Source: Palsa-504 sp963847965 (lineage in GTDB: Bacteria; Actinomycetota; Actinomycetes; Streptosporangiales; Streptosporangiaceae). From it: a stretch of 64,000 nt of DNA. The stretch covers positions 62,001 through 126,000 of the forward strand of contig CAWKCG010000019.1 of assembly GCA_963847965.1 (NCBI GenBank), in the 5' to 3' direction. Made by a program: the position numbers and the translations under genes. Under the pieces are notes generated by a model, which searched no databases, was not told where the DNA came from, and was given only the letters and a program-made list of their open reading frames with translations. Positions 28,998 through 38,048 of this stretch are shown piece by piece. Within the stretch, counting starts at the first letter, position 1. Every line of letters begins with the position of its first letter.

Positions 28998-28998
28998 G

Positions 28999-30396
28999 TC
29001 AGTCTCCCCAGCACTCCTGCATGATCCGTATATCCAAGGTCACGTCGATATCCATCCGGGTCAGCGCGACCACCTCCTCGGCCGTGAAGCCGCGCGCGAC
29101 CTCCTCCAGCGCGAACCCGCCGCCGGTCCGCCGGAGCAGCGCGAGGTCGGTGACCACGGTGTCCACGCAGCCCGGCGCGGTGACCTCGAAGTCGCAGGAC
29201 CTGACCAGTTTCGGCTGCCCCGCCGAGTCGGTGTGCTCACACATCGCGATGACCCGCCGCGCCCCTACGGCGAGGTCCATCGCGCCGCCGATACCGCCGC
29301 CGGTCATGCCGGGCACCGACCAGTTGGCGAGGTCGCCGTTCGCGCCAACCTGGTAAGCGCCAAGGACGACCGCGTCCAGCCGGCCCGATCGCGCGATCTC
29401 GAACGAGGTGACGCTATCGAAGAACGATGCCCCGTCTCGCACCGTGACGAAGTGGCCGCTGGCGTCATGCAGGTCCGGATCGAACGCTTCACCGTGGACG
29501 AACTCGCCGTAGTTGAGCATGCCGTTCTCGCTATGCAGGATCACCGCCCGCCCGCCGAGGAAGTTGGCCACCAGCGCGGGCAGCCCCGCGCCGAGGTTCA
29601 CCACCGCGCCGTCGGGTAGCAGCGCCGCGACCCGGCGTCCAATTTCCTCCCTCGTCAAGGCCGGCTTGCCGTGGTAGCTGCGCGCGCTGGAGGCCGGGCG
29701 GCTCACGCGCGCCGGCAGGTTCTTCACGTCCAGCTGGATGGTGCTGGCCACCACCCTGGTGACGAACACGCCAGGCAGGTCCACGTCTTCGGGGGGAATC
29801 GGGCCGATCTCATCGGCTTCGGCGATCGTGATACGCGCGGCCTTGGCGAAGCTGACGTTGAAGTTGCGGCTGCCGCCCCGGAACCGCAGGTTCCCCATCC
29901 GGTCCGCGCGGTGCGCGCGGACAAAAGCGAAATCGGTGGTAATGGCGTGCTCCAGTACGTAAGGCCTGCCGCCGAAGTAGCGGATGTCCTTGCCCGCAGC
30001 CAGGCTGGTGCCGACCGCAGTGGGCGTGTAGAACGCCGGGATGCCGGCCCCGCCGGCGCGCATCCGCTCCACCAGCGTGCCCTGGGGCACCAGCTCGAGC
30101 GACATCTGCCCGGCCCGGATCTGGCGTTCCGCCTCCGACACGACGCCGGGTCGGGCCGAGAAACACGTCACCAGCCGGCTGATCTGGTGGCTGTCGGCTA
30201 GCAGGTGCGCCGTCGGGAAGCCCGGCTGACCCAGCCCGTTGCAGTAGACCGTCAGCCCGGACGAGCCCTTGTCGCGCAGCGCGACGATCAGGCTGGACGG
30301 AAACCGGTGCGCGACCCCGAAACCGGCGATGCCGAGGGACGCGCCGTCCCCGATGTCCGCCACCGCCGCCGCGGGCGATGACACCAACTTGTCCAT
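28999..30396 (-). CDS. CoA-transferase, fused alpha and beta subunits
   Basis: A 465-aa family I CoA-transferase with both halves in one chain. The A half has the GASLGIAGFGVAHRFP start and FRGGSRNFN. The B half begins near residue 245 (LTREEIGRRVAALLPDGAVVNLGAGLP) and carries the catalytic Glu in LHSENGML near residue 289. The GMTGGGIGGAMDLAVGARRV stretch is typical. It would move CoA between acyl groups, as in 3-oxoacid CoA-transferases; the acid is unknown. It is the first gene of a three-gene minus-strand operon with the UGSC selenoprotein and the 356-aa protein. Confidence 0.88.
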   Translation of the reverse strand: MDKLVSSPAAAVADIGDGASLGIAGFGVAHRFPSSLIVALRDKGSSGLTVYCNGLGQPGFPTAHLLADSHQISRLVTCFSARPGVVSEAERQIRAGQMSLELVPQGTLVERMRAGGAGIPAFYTPTAVGTSLAAGKDIRYFGGRPYVLEHAITTDFAFVRAHRADRMGNLRFRGGSRNFNVSFAKAARITIAEADEIGPIPPEDVDLPGVFVTRVVASTIQLDVKNLPARVSRPASSARSYHGKPALTREEIGRRVAALLPDGAVVNLGAGLPALVANFLGGRAVILHSENGMLNYGEFVHGEAFDPDLHDASGHFVTVRDGASFFDSVTSFEIARSGRLDAVVLGAYQVGANGDLANWSVPGMTGGGIGGAMDLAVGARRVIAMCEHTDSAGQPKLVRSCDFEVTAPGCVDTVVTDLALLRRTGGGFALEEVARGFTAEEVVALTRMDIDVTLDIRIMQECWGD

Positions 30397-30546
30397 GCCT
30401 CACCCCTTGCCACTACGAGACTGCTGCCGCGCGTGATCGGCGGCAAGGCGGCGAAGACCGGCAAAGCGGCGCATTGTTCCGTCCGACATTCCCGGCGGTC
30501 GGGGCTTGTGCCCTGATCACGGACCAGGTAACCGGGCCGCGGGATG

Positions 30547-33060
30547 CTAGCGCGGTTGGGTGGTCGGTTCCGCGCGGGCAGCCTGGAGCGGCCGGTCGGC
30601 GACCCACACCGCGATCTGGGTGCGCGACCTGAAGCCTAGCTTGGCCGAGATGTTGGCGATGTGCCGGGCCACGGTGGGCGGGCTGATGGACAGCTCTTCG
30701 GCGATGGCCTTGTTGCTGCGCCCGGTGGCCACCAGCGCCGCGATCTGGTATTCGCGAGGGGTGAGCGAGCCCGGCGGCGCGATCGCCACCTCGTAGGCCT
30801 TCACGGCGGTCAGCATCCGGCCGTTGCCGTCAGGCGCCGCGGGCGGGGTGGTGTCCGTGCCCAGGGCCATCGCCACCGCTTCCTCGCTGCTCAAGGCCAG
30901 CCCGCGCGCCCAGAGTCCGGCGATGACCGCGCCACCGAGGCGCCGTGCCGAGGCCAGGTAGTTTTCGGTGCGAGCGCCGGACAGCGGCCGAAGCCCGGCG
31001 GCCTCCCGAAGCGCGGCGGCCCCCGCGATCAGCTGCACAGCTAGCTCGGGCTGGTCCTCGTGACTGGCAAGCGTCGCGAAGGCCTCCAGCCCGCGAGCCA
31101 TGCCGATGTGCGACCCGGTGGCCTGGCTGAGCTCGAGACTCCTGGTCAGGTGGCGCCTGGCCTGCTCGATTGCGCCGAGGTCCATGGCCACCCGGCCCAG
31201 GCCGGCCAGGCAGCGCGCAAGCTCCGGGCGGCCGCCGACCTCCTGCAGGATCGCCAGCGCCTCGACGTACCGGCTGTGCGCTTCGCCGGGGTGACCGCGG
31301 AGCCGGGCCAGGTCGCCGAGACCGAGCAGGGCCCGGGCGACGCCCCACTGGTGGTCGATCCGCCGCATGACGCTGGCCGAGGTGCTGGCCAGCTGCTCGG
31401 CCTCCCGGAGCTTTCCCGCCGACGCTGCGAGCGCGGCCTGGGTGCCCAGCGCGTAGCCCTCGTTCCACCCGTCACCTGCGGCCCGCGCGATCGACAGCGC
31501 CCGGTCCGCGGTGCTCGCTGCCTCCTCGGCTCGCCCCGTATGCAGCGCGATCTCGGTGAGCAGGTTCAGCGCGGCCGCCGTCCAGTACCTATCGTCGGCG
31601 TCCTGGCACAGCTCCAGCCCGGCCTGGGCCAGGGTCTCGGCCGCGGCGCGATCGCTGGGCAGCGCGAGCTGGGCGTTCGCTACTGTGGCCGGGCCGCGGA
31701 CCGCGGCCGGGACGGCCGGTGTATCCAGGGCCAGGAACGAGTCCAGCCATTCACGGCCTTCGGCGAAGGTGCCCCAGAGGATCCAGCACGGGCTGACCGC
31801 GGTGCAGATGCGCAGGCCGGGCTCCGCGTCACCCTGGGCCAGACACCAGGTCAGCGCCTGGATCGCGTTCCTGGACTCGACGGCGTACCCGCGCAACGCG
31901 TCCACCCGGGCCGACCAGGTGGCCGGGGTCCGCGCCATCCCGATCGCCCCGTTGTGCTCCGCGACCCGCACGGCATAATCGCGGAGCGCGAGCCGGAACC
32001 TGGCCGACTCCCCGGCCTCGTCCAGGCGCACCGCGGCGTACTCCCTGATGGTGTCCAGCATCCGGTAGCGCGCCTGGCCCAGCACCGCCGGCTCGAGCGC
32101 CACCAGCGACTTGTCAACCAGCGCGGCGAGCAGGCCGAGCACCTCCGGTGCGGGGATCTCCTCGTCGGCGCATACCTGCTCCGCCATCTCCAGCGACCAT
32201 CCCGTGAGGACGGACAACCGCCGGAACAGTATCCGCTCCCGGGCTGAGAGCAGCTCATAGCTCCACTCGATCGCGGCGCGCAGCGTCCGTTGCCGCGCGG
32301 GAGCGGAGCGGTCGCCCGCGGTCAGCAGCTCGAACCGGTCGCTCATACGGGCACTGATCTGCTCCGGCGAAAGCACCCGGATCCGAGCCGCGGCCAGCTC
32401 GATCGCCAGCGGCATGCCGTCGAGCGCGCGGCAGATCGCGGCGACGTCGGCGGCGTTGCCGGGGCCGACGGTGAACCCGGGACGCGACGCGGCGGCCCGT
32501 TCGGCGAACAAGCGGATGGCCTCGTACCGGCGCGCATCCTCAGCCGCCCGCTGGTAGTCGGCGGGAGCCACCGAGAGCGGCGGCACCTCCCACGCCGTCT
32601 CGGCCGCGATGCGCAGCGGCTCGCGGCTCGTGCTGAGCAGGCGGAGCCCCGGCGAGCTGGCGAGCAATCGCTGGCCTACCTGCGCGCACGCGTCGATCAG
32701 GTGCTCGCAGTTATCGAGCGCCAGCAGCAGGCGGCGCGGCCGCAACGCGTCGGCGAGCGTGCTGAGCAGCGGGCGCCCGGCCTCTTCGCTGACGCCGACG
32801 ACCGCCGCCACGCGCGAAACCACCAGGTCAGGCTGGCGCAGGTCAGCCAGCTCGACAAACCAGGCTCCGTCGGGAAACTCATCCGCCGTCGCGGCCAGGA
32901 TCCGCAGCGCCAGCCGCGTCTTTCCGATACCCCCAGGCCCGCACAGGGTGAGCGCGCGCGTCTCGCGCAGCATCTGGCACAGTTCGGTGATCTCGCGCTC
33001 ACGGCCTATGAAGCTGTTTGGTTCCTGGGGTATATAGGCCTGGATCGCACCGGCGGGCAT
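30547..33060 (-). CDS. LuxR-type regulator with AAA/NB-ARC and TPR-like regions
   Basis: A large one-component regulator of about 837 aa. It begins with a SFIGREREI segment, a P-loop CGPGGIGKTRLAL near residues 40-52, LLALDNCEHLI (Walker B-like), STSREPLRIAAE and a GMPLAIELAAARI GxP block. A helical repeat region spans about 440-700, and a C-terminal LuxR HTH (LTPREYQIAALVATGRSNKAIAEE...) lies near 775-830. This is the LAL/MalT-like architecture. ATG 33060 is the most plausible start, since family similarity begins a few residues later; the open frame continues to 33219. Position upstream of the CoA-transferase operon on the same strand makes it a candidate regulator of the island. Confidence 0.87.
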   Translation of the reverse strand: MPAGAIQAYIPQEPNSFIGREREITELCQMLRETRALTLCGPGGIGKTRLALRILAATADEFPDGAWFVELADLRQPDLVVSRVAAVVGVSEEAGRPLLSTLADALRPRRLLLALDNCEHLIDACAQVGQRLLASSPGLRLLSTSREPLRIAAETAWEVPPLSVAPADYQRAAEDARRYEAIRLFAERAAASRPGFTVGPGNAADVAAICRALDGMPLAIELAAARIRVLSPEQISARMSDRFELLTAGDRSAPARQRTLRAAIEWSYELLSARERILFRRLSVLTGWSLEMAEQVCADEEIPAPEVLGLLAALVDKSLVALEPAVLGQARYRMLDTIREYAAVRLDEAGESARFRLALRDYAVRVAEHNGAIGMARTPATWSARVDALRGYAVESRNAIQALTWCLAQGDAEPGLRICTAVSPCWILWGTFAEGREWLDSFLALDTPAVPAAVRGPATVANAQLALPSDRAAAETLAQAGLELCQDADDRYWTAAALNLLTEIALHTGRAEEAASTADRALSIARAAGDGWNEGYALGTQAALAASAGKLREAEQLASTSASVMRRIDHQWGVARALLGLGDLARLRGHPGEAHSRYVEALAILQEVGGRPELARCLAGLGRVAMDLGAIEQARRHLTRSLELSQATGSHIGMARGLEAFATLASHEDQPELAVQLIAGAAALREAAGLRPLSGARTENYLASARRLGGAVIAGLWARGLALSSEEAVAMALGTDTTPPAAPDGNGRMLTAVKAYEVAIAPPGSLTPREYQIAALVATGRSNKAIAEELSISPPTVARHIANISAKLGFRSRTQIAVWVADRPLQAARAEPTTQPR

Positions 33061-33305
33061 CCCTTGAGTAAACCCGAACGCAAACTCTATGGGACAGGGT
33101 TTAGGCACTTTCCAGCGCGTTTTGTGACAATAAGATCTCCCGGTGTTACCCGGCCCGGTATCCGTGATCCCGTACGGCGCAACCGTACCTCTGACGCTCT
33201 GGCCGACCACGCCACCCATCCCGGCCGGGCGTGAGCCTGGTCAATATCGTTGGTGGCATCGGATCGCCTTTTCCGCCTGCGCTGCGGACTGACCGGGACG
33301 GCTAG

Positions 33306-34595
33306 ATGGAACCTACTGCCACGATGTCCGCTGCGCCGGTACGCGCGCTCGAGCACGAGTCGGTCGAGGTGCGGGCGCGTCGCCTGGCGGCCGCGCGCCG
33401 GCGGGCCACCGCGCTCCTGGCGGCGGTGACGGTCCTGTTCGTGGTCCTGACCGCGGTCGGCGTACACGGGACCCTCCTCGGGTACGTGCAGGCCGGCGCC
33501 GAGGCGTCGATGGTCGGTGGGGTGGCCGACTGGTTCGCGGTAACGGCCCTCTTCCGCCATCCCCTGGGCCTGCCGATCCCGCACACCGCCGTGATCATCG
33601 AGCGCAAGGACCAGTTCGCCGTCACGCTAGGCCGGTTCGTGCAGGAGAACTTCCTCAATGCCGACGTTCTCGCCGAGCGGATCCGCTCCGCCAGCCTCGT
33701 TCCCCGCCTGGCCGCCTGGCTGATCGACGAGGCTAACGCCGCCCGCGCCGCCGGTTACGCCGCGGACGCGGTGGTCACGGTGGCCGAGGCCCTCCGCGAC
33801 GAGGAGGTCCAGCGCGTGCTTACCGCCGAACTGACCCGCCTGGTCAACTCCGTCGAGGTAGCGCCGCTGGCCGGACGGGCCCTGCGGGTCATCATCGCGG
33901 AAGGCCACCACGCCGAGCTGTTCAACGTCATCCTGTCCGGCGCCGACCGCTATCTCGACGACCACTACGAGGAGTTTCGCCAGATGTTCGCGGCCGAGTC
34001 ACCCCGCTGGGTACCCGATGCCGTGTACCGGCGGGTCTTCGACCGGCTGTACAGCCGCCTGCGCCAGCGGCTCGTAGCGATGGCCGCCGATCCGCACGAC
34101 GAGTCCCGGCGTCAGTTCGACGAGTGGGTGGCCGGGCTTCCCGACCGCCTCGAGACCTCACCCGAGCTGCGCGAGCGCGGGGAGCGGATCAAGCGCGACG
34201 TGCTCGGCAGCGCCGGGCTGCGGGACTGGTCCTCCTCGCTGTGGCAGCAGGCCAAGCAGGCCCTGCGGGCCCAGGCGGCCAACCCGGAGTCCGAGCTGCG
34301 CCGCCGGCTGGCCGAAGCGCTGGTGGCGGCCGGGCGGCGCCTGGCGTCGGACCAGCGTCTCCACGACGGACTCGAGCGGATGGTCGAGTCAGGTGCCCGG
34401 GCCCTGGCCGATCACTTCCACGATGAGCTCGCCGACCTGGTCACCGGGACCATCGAACGGTGGGACGCGTCCGAGACGGCCAGCCAGCTGGAACTGCTCC
34501 TCGGACGCGATCTGCAGTTCATCCGGATCAACGGCACGGTAGTGGGCGCGGGCGTAGGCCTGGCCCTGCACGCCATCGTTCTGGCCCTGTCCTAA
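33306..34595 (+). CDS. DUF445 family membrane-associated protein
   Basis: A 429-aa DUF445 protein. Visible signatures: an N-terminal hydrophobic helix (ALLAAVTVLFVVLTAVGVHG), GGVADWFAVTALFRHPLGLPIPHTAVIIERKD (the DUF445 core), the VQENFL stretch, a long helical middle and a final hydrophobic helix (INGTVVGAGVGLALHAIVLAL). The family is uncharacterised; related YheB/YjiN proteins share these ends. The ATG at 33306 has no clear ribosome site. It is followed after 8 bases by the flavin amine oxidase gene. Confidence 0.88.
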   Translation: MEPTATMSAAPVRALEHESVEVRARRLAAARRRATALLAAVTVLFVVLTAVGVHGTLLGYVQAGAEASMVGGVADWFAVTALFRHPLGLPIPHTAVIIERKDQFAVTLGRFVQENFLNADVLAERIRSASLVPRLAAWLIDEANAARAAGYAADAVVTVAEALRDEEVQRVLTAELTRLVNSVEVAPLAGRALRVIIAEGHHAELFNVILSGADRYLDDHYEEFRQMFAAESPRWVPDAVYRRVFDRLYSRLRQRLVAMAADPHDESRRQFDEWVAGLPDRLETSPELRERGERIKRDVLGSAGLRDWSSSLWQQAKQALRAQAANPESELRRRLAEALVAAGRRLASDQRLHDGLERMVESGARALADHFHDELADLVTGTIERWDASETASQLELLLGRDLQFIRINGTVVGAGVGLALHAIVLALS

Positions 34596-34603
34596 GGAGC
34601 GGC

Positions 34604-35827
34604 GTGCGGGTCGTGGTGGTGGGGGCCGGCTTCGCCGGGCTGATGGCCGCCTACCGGATAGCCCGGGCCGGTCACGAGGTGGCCGTCCTTGAGGCGCGGG
34701 ACCGGGTCGGCGGCCGCGTGTGGTCCCAGGAACTGGTGCCTGGTGACCCGCGCAGCGTCGTCGAGCGCGGCGGCGAGTTCGTGCTGGACGGGTACGACCA
34801 CCTGCGATCGGTGGCCGGGGAGTTCGGCCTGACGTTCGCGGATATGACCATGTCCTACTACGAACGGGAACCACGCGGCGGGGCGGTGACGACGCACCAG
34901 GACATGGCGGAGTGCGCGGAGGTCGTCGCTCGCGCGGCCGCCCGGGCCCGGCCCGGCACCTCCCTCGCGGAAGTAGCCGGCACCTGGCCCGGTTCCCCGG
35001 CCGCGCTCGCCGCCTACGTGTCGCGGGTCGAGGTCACCAACGGCATGGAGTCCGGAGTCCTGGCCGCCGCGGCGGCCACCGACGCCACGGCCGGATTCGC
35101 ACGCCGGCCGTGCTGGCGGGTGGCGGGAGGTAACCAGCTCGTGGCCCGCGGGCTTGCCCGACGCCTCGGGACGTCGGTGCGCCTGCGGAGTCCGGTGCGC
35201 TCGGTCGAGTACGACCAGAACGGGGTACGGGTGCTTACCGATGACGGCGAAATCAGCGGCGATGCGGTAATCCTCGCCCTGCCCATGGCCGTCCTGCGGG
35301 CCCTGCCGTTCTCACCGCAGGTGCCCCGCGGGTACCGGGCGGCCTGGCAGCGGGCCGGGCTGGCGCATAACGCCAAGCTGCACGTGCCGCTGACCCGGCC
35401 CGCCGCCGCCTCGGCCGTGCAAAGCGTGCCTGACCGGTTCTGGACGTGGACCGCGACCGACGGGTCGGGTCAGGTTCAGCCGGTTCTGCACGCGTTCGGC
35501 GGCACCGAGCAAGGGCTGGCCGCCCTGGCCGTGGCCGAAGGACCGGCCCGGTGGCGGTCGCTGGTGGCGGCGCTGCGGCCCGACCTGTCGCTCGACTTGA
35601 GCCGGGCCCTCCTCACCACCTGGAACGATGACCCGTGGGCGGGCGAGTCGTACTCCGCGCTCACCGTGACGGTGGCCGACGGGGATGATGAGCTGATGGC
35701 CGCCCCCCTGGGCCGGGTCCACTTCGCCGGCGAGCACACCGCCGGAGCCTGGGCGGGGCTGATGGAGGGCGCGCTGCGCTCCGGTGCACGCGCCGCCAGC
35801 GAAGTTCTCGCCCACGCAGGCTCTTAA
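34604..35827 (+). CDS. Flavin-containing amine oxidase
   Basis: A 407-aa FAD-dependent oxidoreductase. VVVVGAGFAGLMAAYRI is the dinucleotide-binding motif, VLEARDRVGGRVWS the second FAD contact and VHFAGEHTAGAWAGLMEGALRSG the C-terminal FAD site, as in monoamine oxidases. It would oxidise an amine with production of hydrogen peroxide. It is shorter than typical 450-aa members, chiefly in the substrate domain. GTG 34604 is supported by AAGGAG (34594-34599). It lies 17 bases upstream of the crotonase gene, likely in one operon with DUF445. Confidence 0.85.
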   Translation: MRVVVVGAGFAGLMAAYRIARAGHEVAVLEARDRVGGRVWSQELVPGDPRSVVERGGEFVLDGYDHLRSVAGEFGLTFADMTMSYYEREPRGGAVTTHQDMAECAEVVARAAARARPGTSLAEVAGTWPGSPAALAAYVSRVEVTNGMESGVLAAAAATDATAGFARRPCWRVAGGNQLVARGLARRLGTSVRLRSPVRSVEYDQNGVRVLTDDGEISGDAVILALPMAVLRALPFSPQVPRGYRAAWQRAGLAHNAKLHVPLTRPAAASAVQSVPDRFWTWTATDGSGQVQPVLHAFGGTEQGLAALAVAEGPARWRSLVAALRPDLSLDLSRALLTTWNDDPWAGESYSALTVTVADGDDELMAAPLGRVHFAGEHTAGAWAGLMEGALRSGARAASEVLAHAGS

Positions 35828-35844
35828 CGACCAAGGGAGCAGGT

Positions 35845-36654
35845 ATGACCGAGCAGCGGGTCACGGTCACTATCACCGACGGGGTGGCGGATGTCCGCCT
35901 GGCCCGTCCGGAGAAGCGCAACGCCCTGGACGGGGCGATGTTCGCCGGCCTGGTTATGGCGGGCGAGCGACTCAAGTCCGAACCGGGAATCCGCGCGGTC
36001 GTGCTGTCCGGTGAAGGACCGGACTTCTGCGCGGGCCTGGACTTCGACTGGTTCCGGGCGATGCGCGACGGCGAGCGGCGCAGCCTGCAGATCGATCTGC
36101 CTGCAGGCCACGGGCCGGCGCGGGCGGCCGGGCAGCGCGCCGCGTACGTCTGGACGGAGATCCCCGTCCCGGTCATCGCGGCCGTGAGCGGGAATGCCCT
36201 GGGCGGGGGGCTGCAGATCGCGCTCGGTGCCGACATGCGCATCGTCGCACCGGACGCCAGGATGTCGGTGCTTGAGATCAGGTGGGGCCTCGTGCCTGAC
36301 ATGACCGGTACCCAGCTCCTGCCCGAGCTCGTCGGCCGGGACGTCGCCAAGGAGCTGACCTTCTCGGGGCGCGTGGTACGCGGAGAGGAGGCCGTGGCCC
36401 TGGGCCTGGCGACGAGGGCCGATCATGCCCCGCGAGAATCCGCCCTCGATCTGGCCCGTTCGATAGCCGGCCGCAACCCTCATGCCATCCGGGCGGCGAA
36501 GCGGCTCCTGGACCTGGCGGGCCGCGTAGACCTCGAGGCGGGCTTCGCCGCGGAACAGCGGGAGATCGCAGGCCTCATCGGCAGTCCCAATCAGGCCGAG
36601 GCGGTGGCCGCGGAGTTCGAGCAGCGGGCGCCCAGGTTCACTGACCCGCACTGA
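35845..36654 (+). CDS. Enoyl-CoA hydratase/isomerase family protein
   Basis: A 269-aa crotonase-fold enzyme acting on acyl-CoA. RPEKRNALDG is near residue 30, the oxyanion-hole segments are DFCAGLDFDW and GNALGGGLQIALGADMRI, and the expected active-site region follows (SVLEIRWGLVPDMTGTQLLPELVG). The acidic Glu at the usual second position is replaced by Asp/Met context (PDMTGTQ), so isomerase or another crotonase activity is possible. AAGGGAGC precedes ATG 35845. Neighbouring amine oxidase and SDR suggest catabolism. Confidence 0.88.
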   Translation: MTEQRVTVTITDGVADVRLARPEKRNALDGAMFAGLVMAGERLKSEPGIRAVVLSGEGPDFCAGLDFDWFRAMRDGERRSLQIDLPAGHGPARAAGQRAAYVWTEIPVPVIAAVSGNALGGGLQIALGADMRIVAPDARMSVLEIRWGLVPDMTGTQLLPELVGRDVAKELTFSGRVVRGEEAVALGLATRADHAPRESALDLARSIAGRNPHAIRAAKRLLDLAGRVDLEAGFAAEQREIAGLIGSPNQAEAVAAEFEQRAPRFTDPH

Positions 36655-36663
36655 CCCGGGCGG

Positions 36664-37476
36664 TCATCCGAAGCTGGTCGCGCCGCCGTCAAGGACCAGC
36701 GGGTGCGCGTTGACGTAGCTGGATTCCTCGGACAACAGCCACACTGCGGCGTAGGCCACTTCCCAGGCCGTCGCCTGCCTGCCGAACGGCAGGCTCCGCG
36801 CGGTGCGGGCCGGGTTGAGCCGCGACGCCTCCCGCCCGAGCGGCGTGTCCACCAGGCTCGGTACCACGAGGTTGGCCCGGATTCCCCTGGCCATTCCCTC
36901 CCGCGCGACCTGCCGGCAGACCCCGAGCAGCGCCGCCTTCGACGCGTCGTACGCCGGGATCCCGGTCGCCGCCCGCAGGCTCGCCGCCGAGCTGATGAAC
37001 ACGATCGCCGAACCGGGATCGAGTACCGGCAGCGCGGCCGCGGCCACCAGGAAGTGCGCCCTGGTATTGACCGCGAACGTCAGGTCCCACTGGGCCGCGG
37101 TCGTCCCGGCCATCCCCCGCCCGAGCCCGATGCCGACGTTCAGCACCAGGCCGTCGAGGCCGCCCAGCGCCGCCGCCGACTCCGCGACCACCGACGCGCA
37201 CGCGTCCGGTGACGCCACGTCGGCCAGCACCACCCTGGCGGTCTGCCCTTCGCTGCGGACCAGGGCCGCGGTCTCTTCCGCGGCGCCCTCGTCGCGGTCC
37301 GCGCACGCCACCGCCGCGCCTTCCCTGGCCGCAAGCACCGCTATGGCCCGGCCGTTGCCGATCGGCGGATCCGGTTCCGGCGAGGGCCGCGTCCCCGCGC
37401 CGACCACGAGCACCCGCCGTCCGGTCAGCCGGCCGCGTCCGGGTGCGGAGCCCGTGGCTTCCGCCGGCGGCGTCAC
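36664..37476 (-). CDS. Short-chain dehydrogenase/reductase
   Basis: A 270-aa SDR. The glycine-rich cofactor site is unusual: VVGAGTRPSPEPDPPIGNGRAIAV, with an insert of about eight residues between the first and last glycines. Other signatures are normal: NVGIG, the catalytic Ser in VFISSAAS and YDASK. A family of SDRs with this insert occurs in actinobacteria, as far as I recall. GTG 37476 overlaps the stop of the upstream gene (GTGA). It lies convergent to the crotonase gene with 9 bases between stops. Confidence 0.85.
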   Translation of the reverse strand: MTPPAEATGSAPGRGRLTGRRVLVVGAGTRPSPEPDPPIGNGRAIAVLAAREGAAVACADRDEGAAEETAALVRSEGQTARVVLADVASPDACASVVAESAAALGGLDGLVLNVGIGLGRGMAGTTAAQWDLTFAVNTRAHFLVAAAALPVLDPGSAIVFISSAASLRAATGIPAYDASKAALLGVCRQVAREGMARGIRANLVVPSLVDTPLGREASRLNPARTARSLPFGRQATAWEVAYAAVWLLSEESSYVNAHPLVLDGGATSFG

Positions 37477-38048
37477 GAATCGGCCCACATCGGCGCGGCA
37501 CCCGGCGGCAGCGGCACGGCGAACGCGTTCAGCAGGAACGAGATCAGCGTGTAGTACCCGCACAGCGACACCAGCTCCACCATCCCGGCGTCGCCGAGAA
37601 GGCGGTGAGCGGCATCGTAAGCCGCCTGGTCCACGCGGCCGGTGTGAGCCAGCTGACGCGCCACCGTGTAGACGGCGCGTTCGTCGTCCGCCTCGAACGG
37701 CGGATCCTCGCCGCGCCCGATCGCGTCCACCACCGCGCCGGCGACGCCGTGCGCGCGCGCCATGGGCGCGTGTGCCCACCACTCGAACTCCGCCTGCCAC
37801 CGCGCGCCGACCGTGATGATGGCGATCTCGGACAGCCGGCGCTCGATCGACGTACCGAACCTGAGCGTCGCGCCGAGCGAGGACATCCGCCGCCCCGCGC
37901 CGGGCACCGTGACGAACGCGTTGAACGGCCCGGCCAGGCCGCCGCCGGCGGTCACCAGCAGGTCGCCCCGGCCATCGACGATGCTGTCCCACAGCTGCTG
38001 GCCCTCGGGCCCCAGCTCCTCGCGCCGCACATAAGGAATCCGCGTCAT
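37473..38048 (-). CDS. Carboxymuconolactone decarboxylase-like protein from an internal start
   Basis: The 191-aa product from ATG 38048 matches stand-alone CMD-family proteins, which usually start MTRIPxV. On the minus strand TATTGT (38061-38056) is 7 bases before this ATG, the same leaderless layout seen elsewhere in the window. This supports an independent gene. Enzymatic role: unknown; such proteins are often alkylhydroperoxidase-like or decarboxylases in aromatic degradation. This is an alternative reading of the same region as the fused frame. Confidence 0.5.
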   Translation of the reverse strand: MTRIPYVRREELGPEGQQLWDSIVDGRGDLLVTAGGGLAGPFNAFVTVPGAGRRMSSLGATLRFGTSIERRLSEIAIITVGARWQAEFEWWAHAPMARAHGVAGAVVDAIGRGEDPPFEADDERAVYTVARQLAHTGRVDQAAYDAAHRLLGDAGMVELVSLCGYYTLISFLLNAFAVPLPPGAAPMWADS

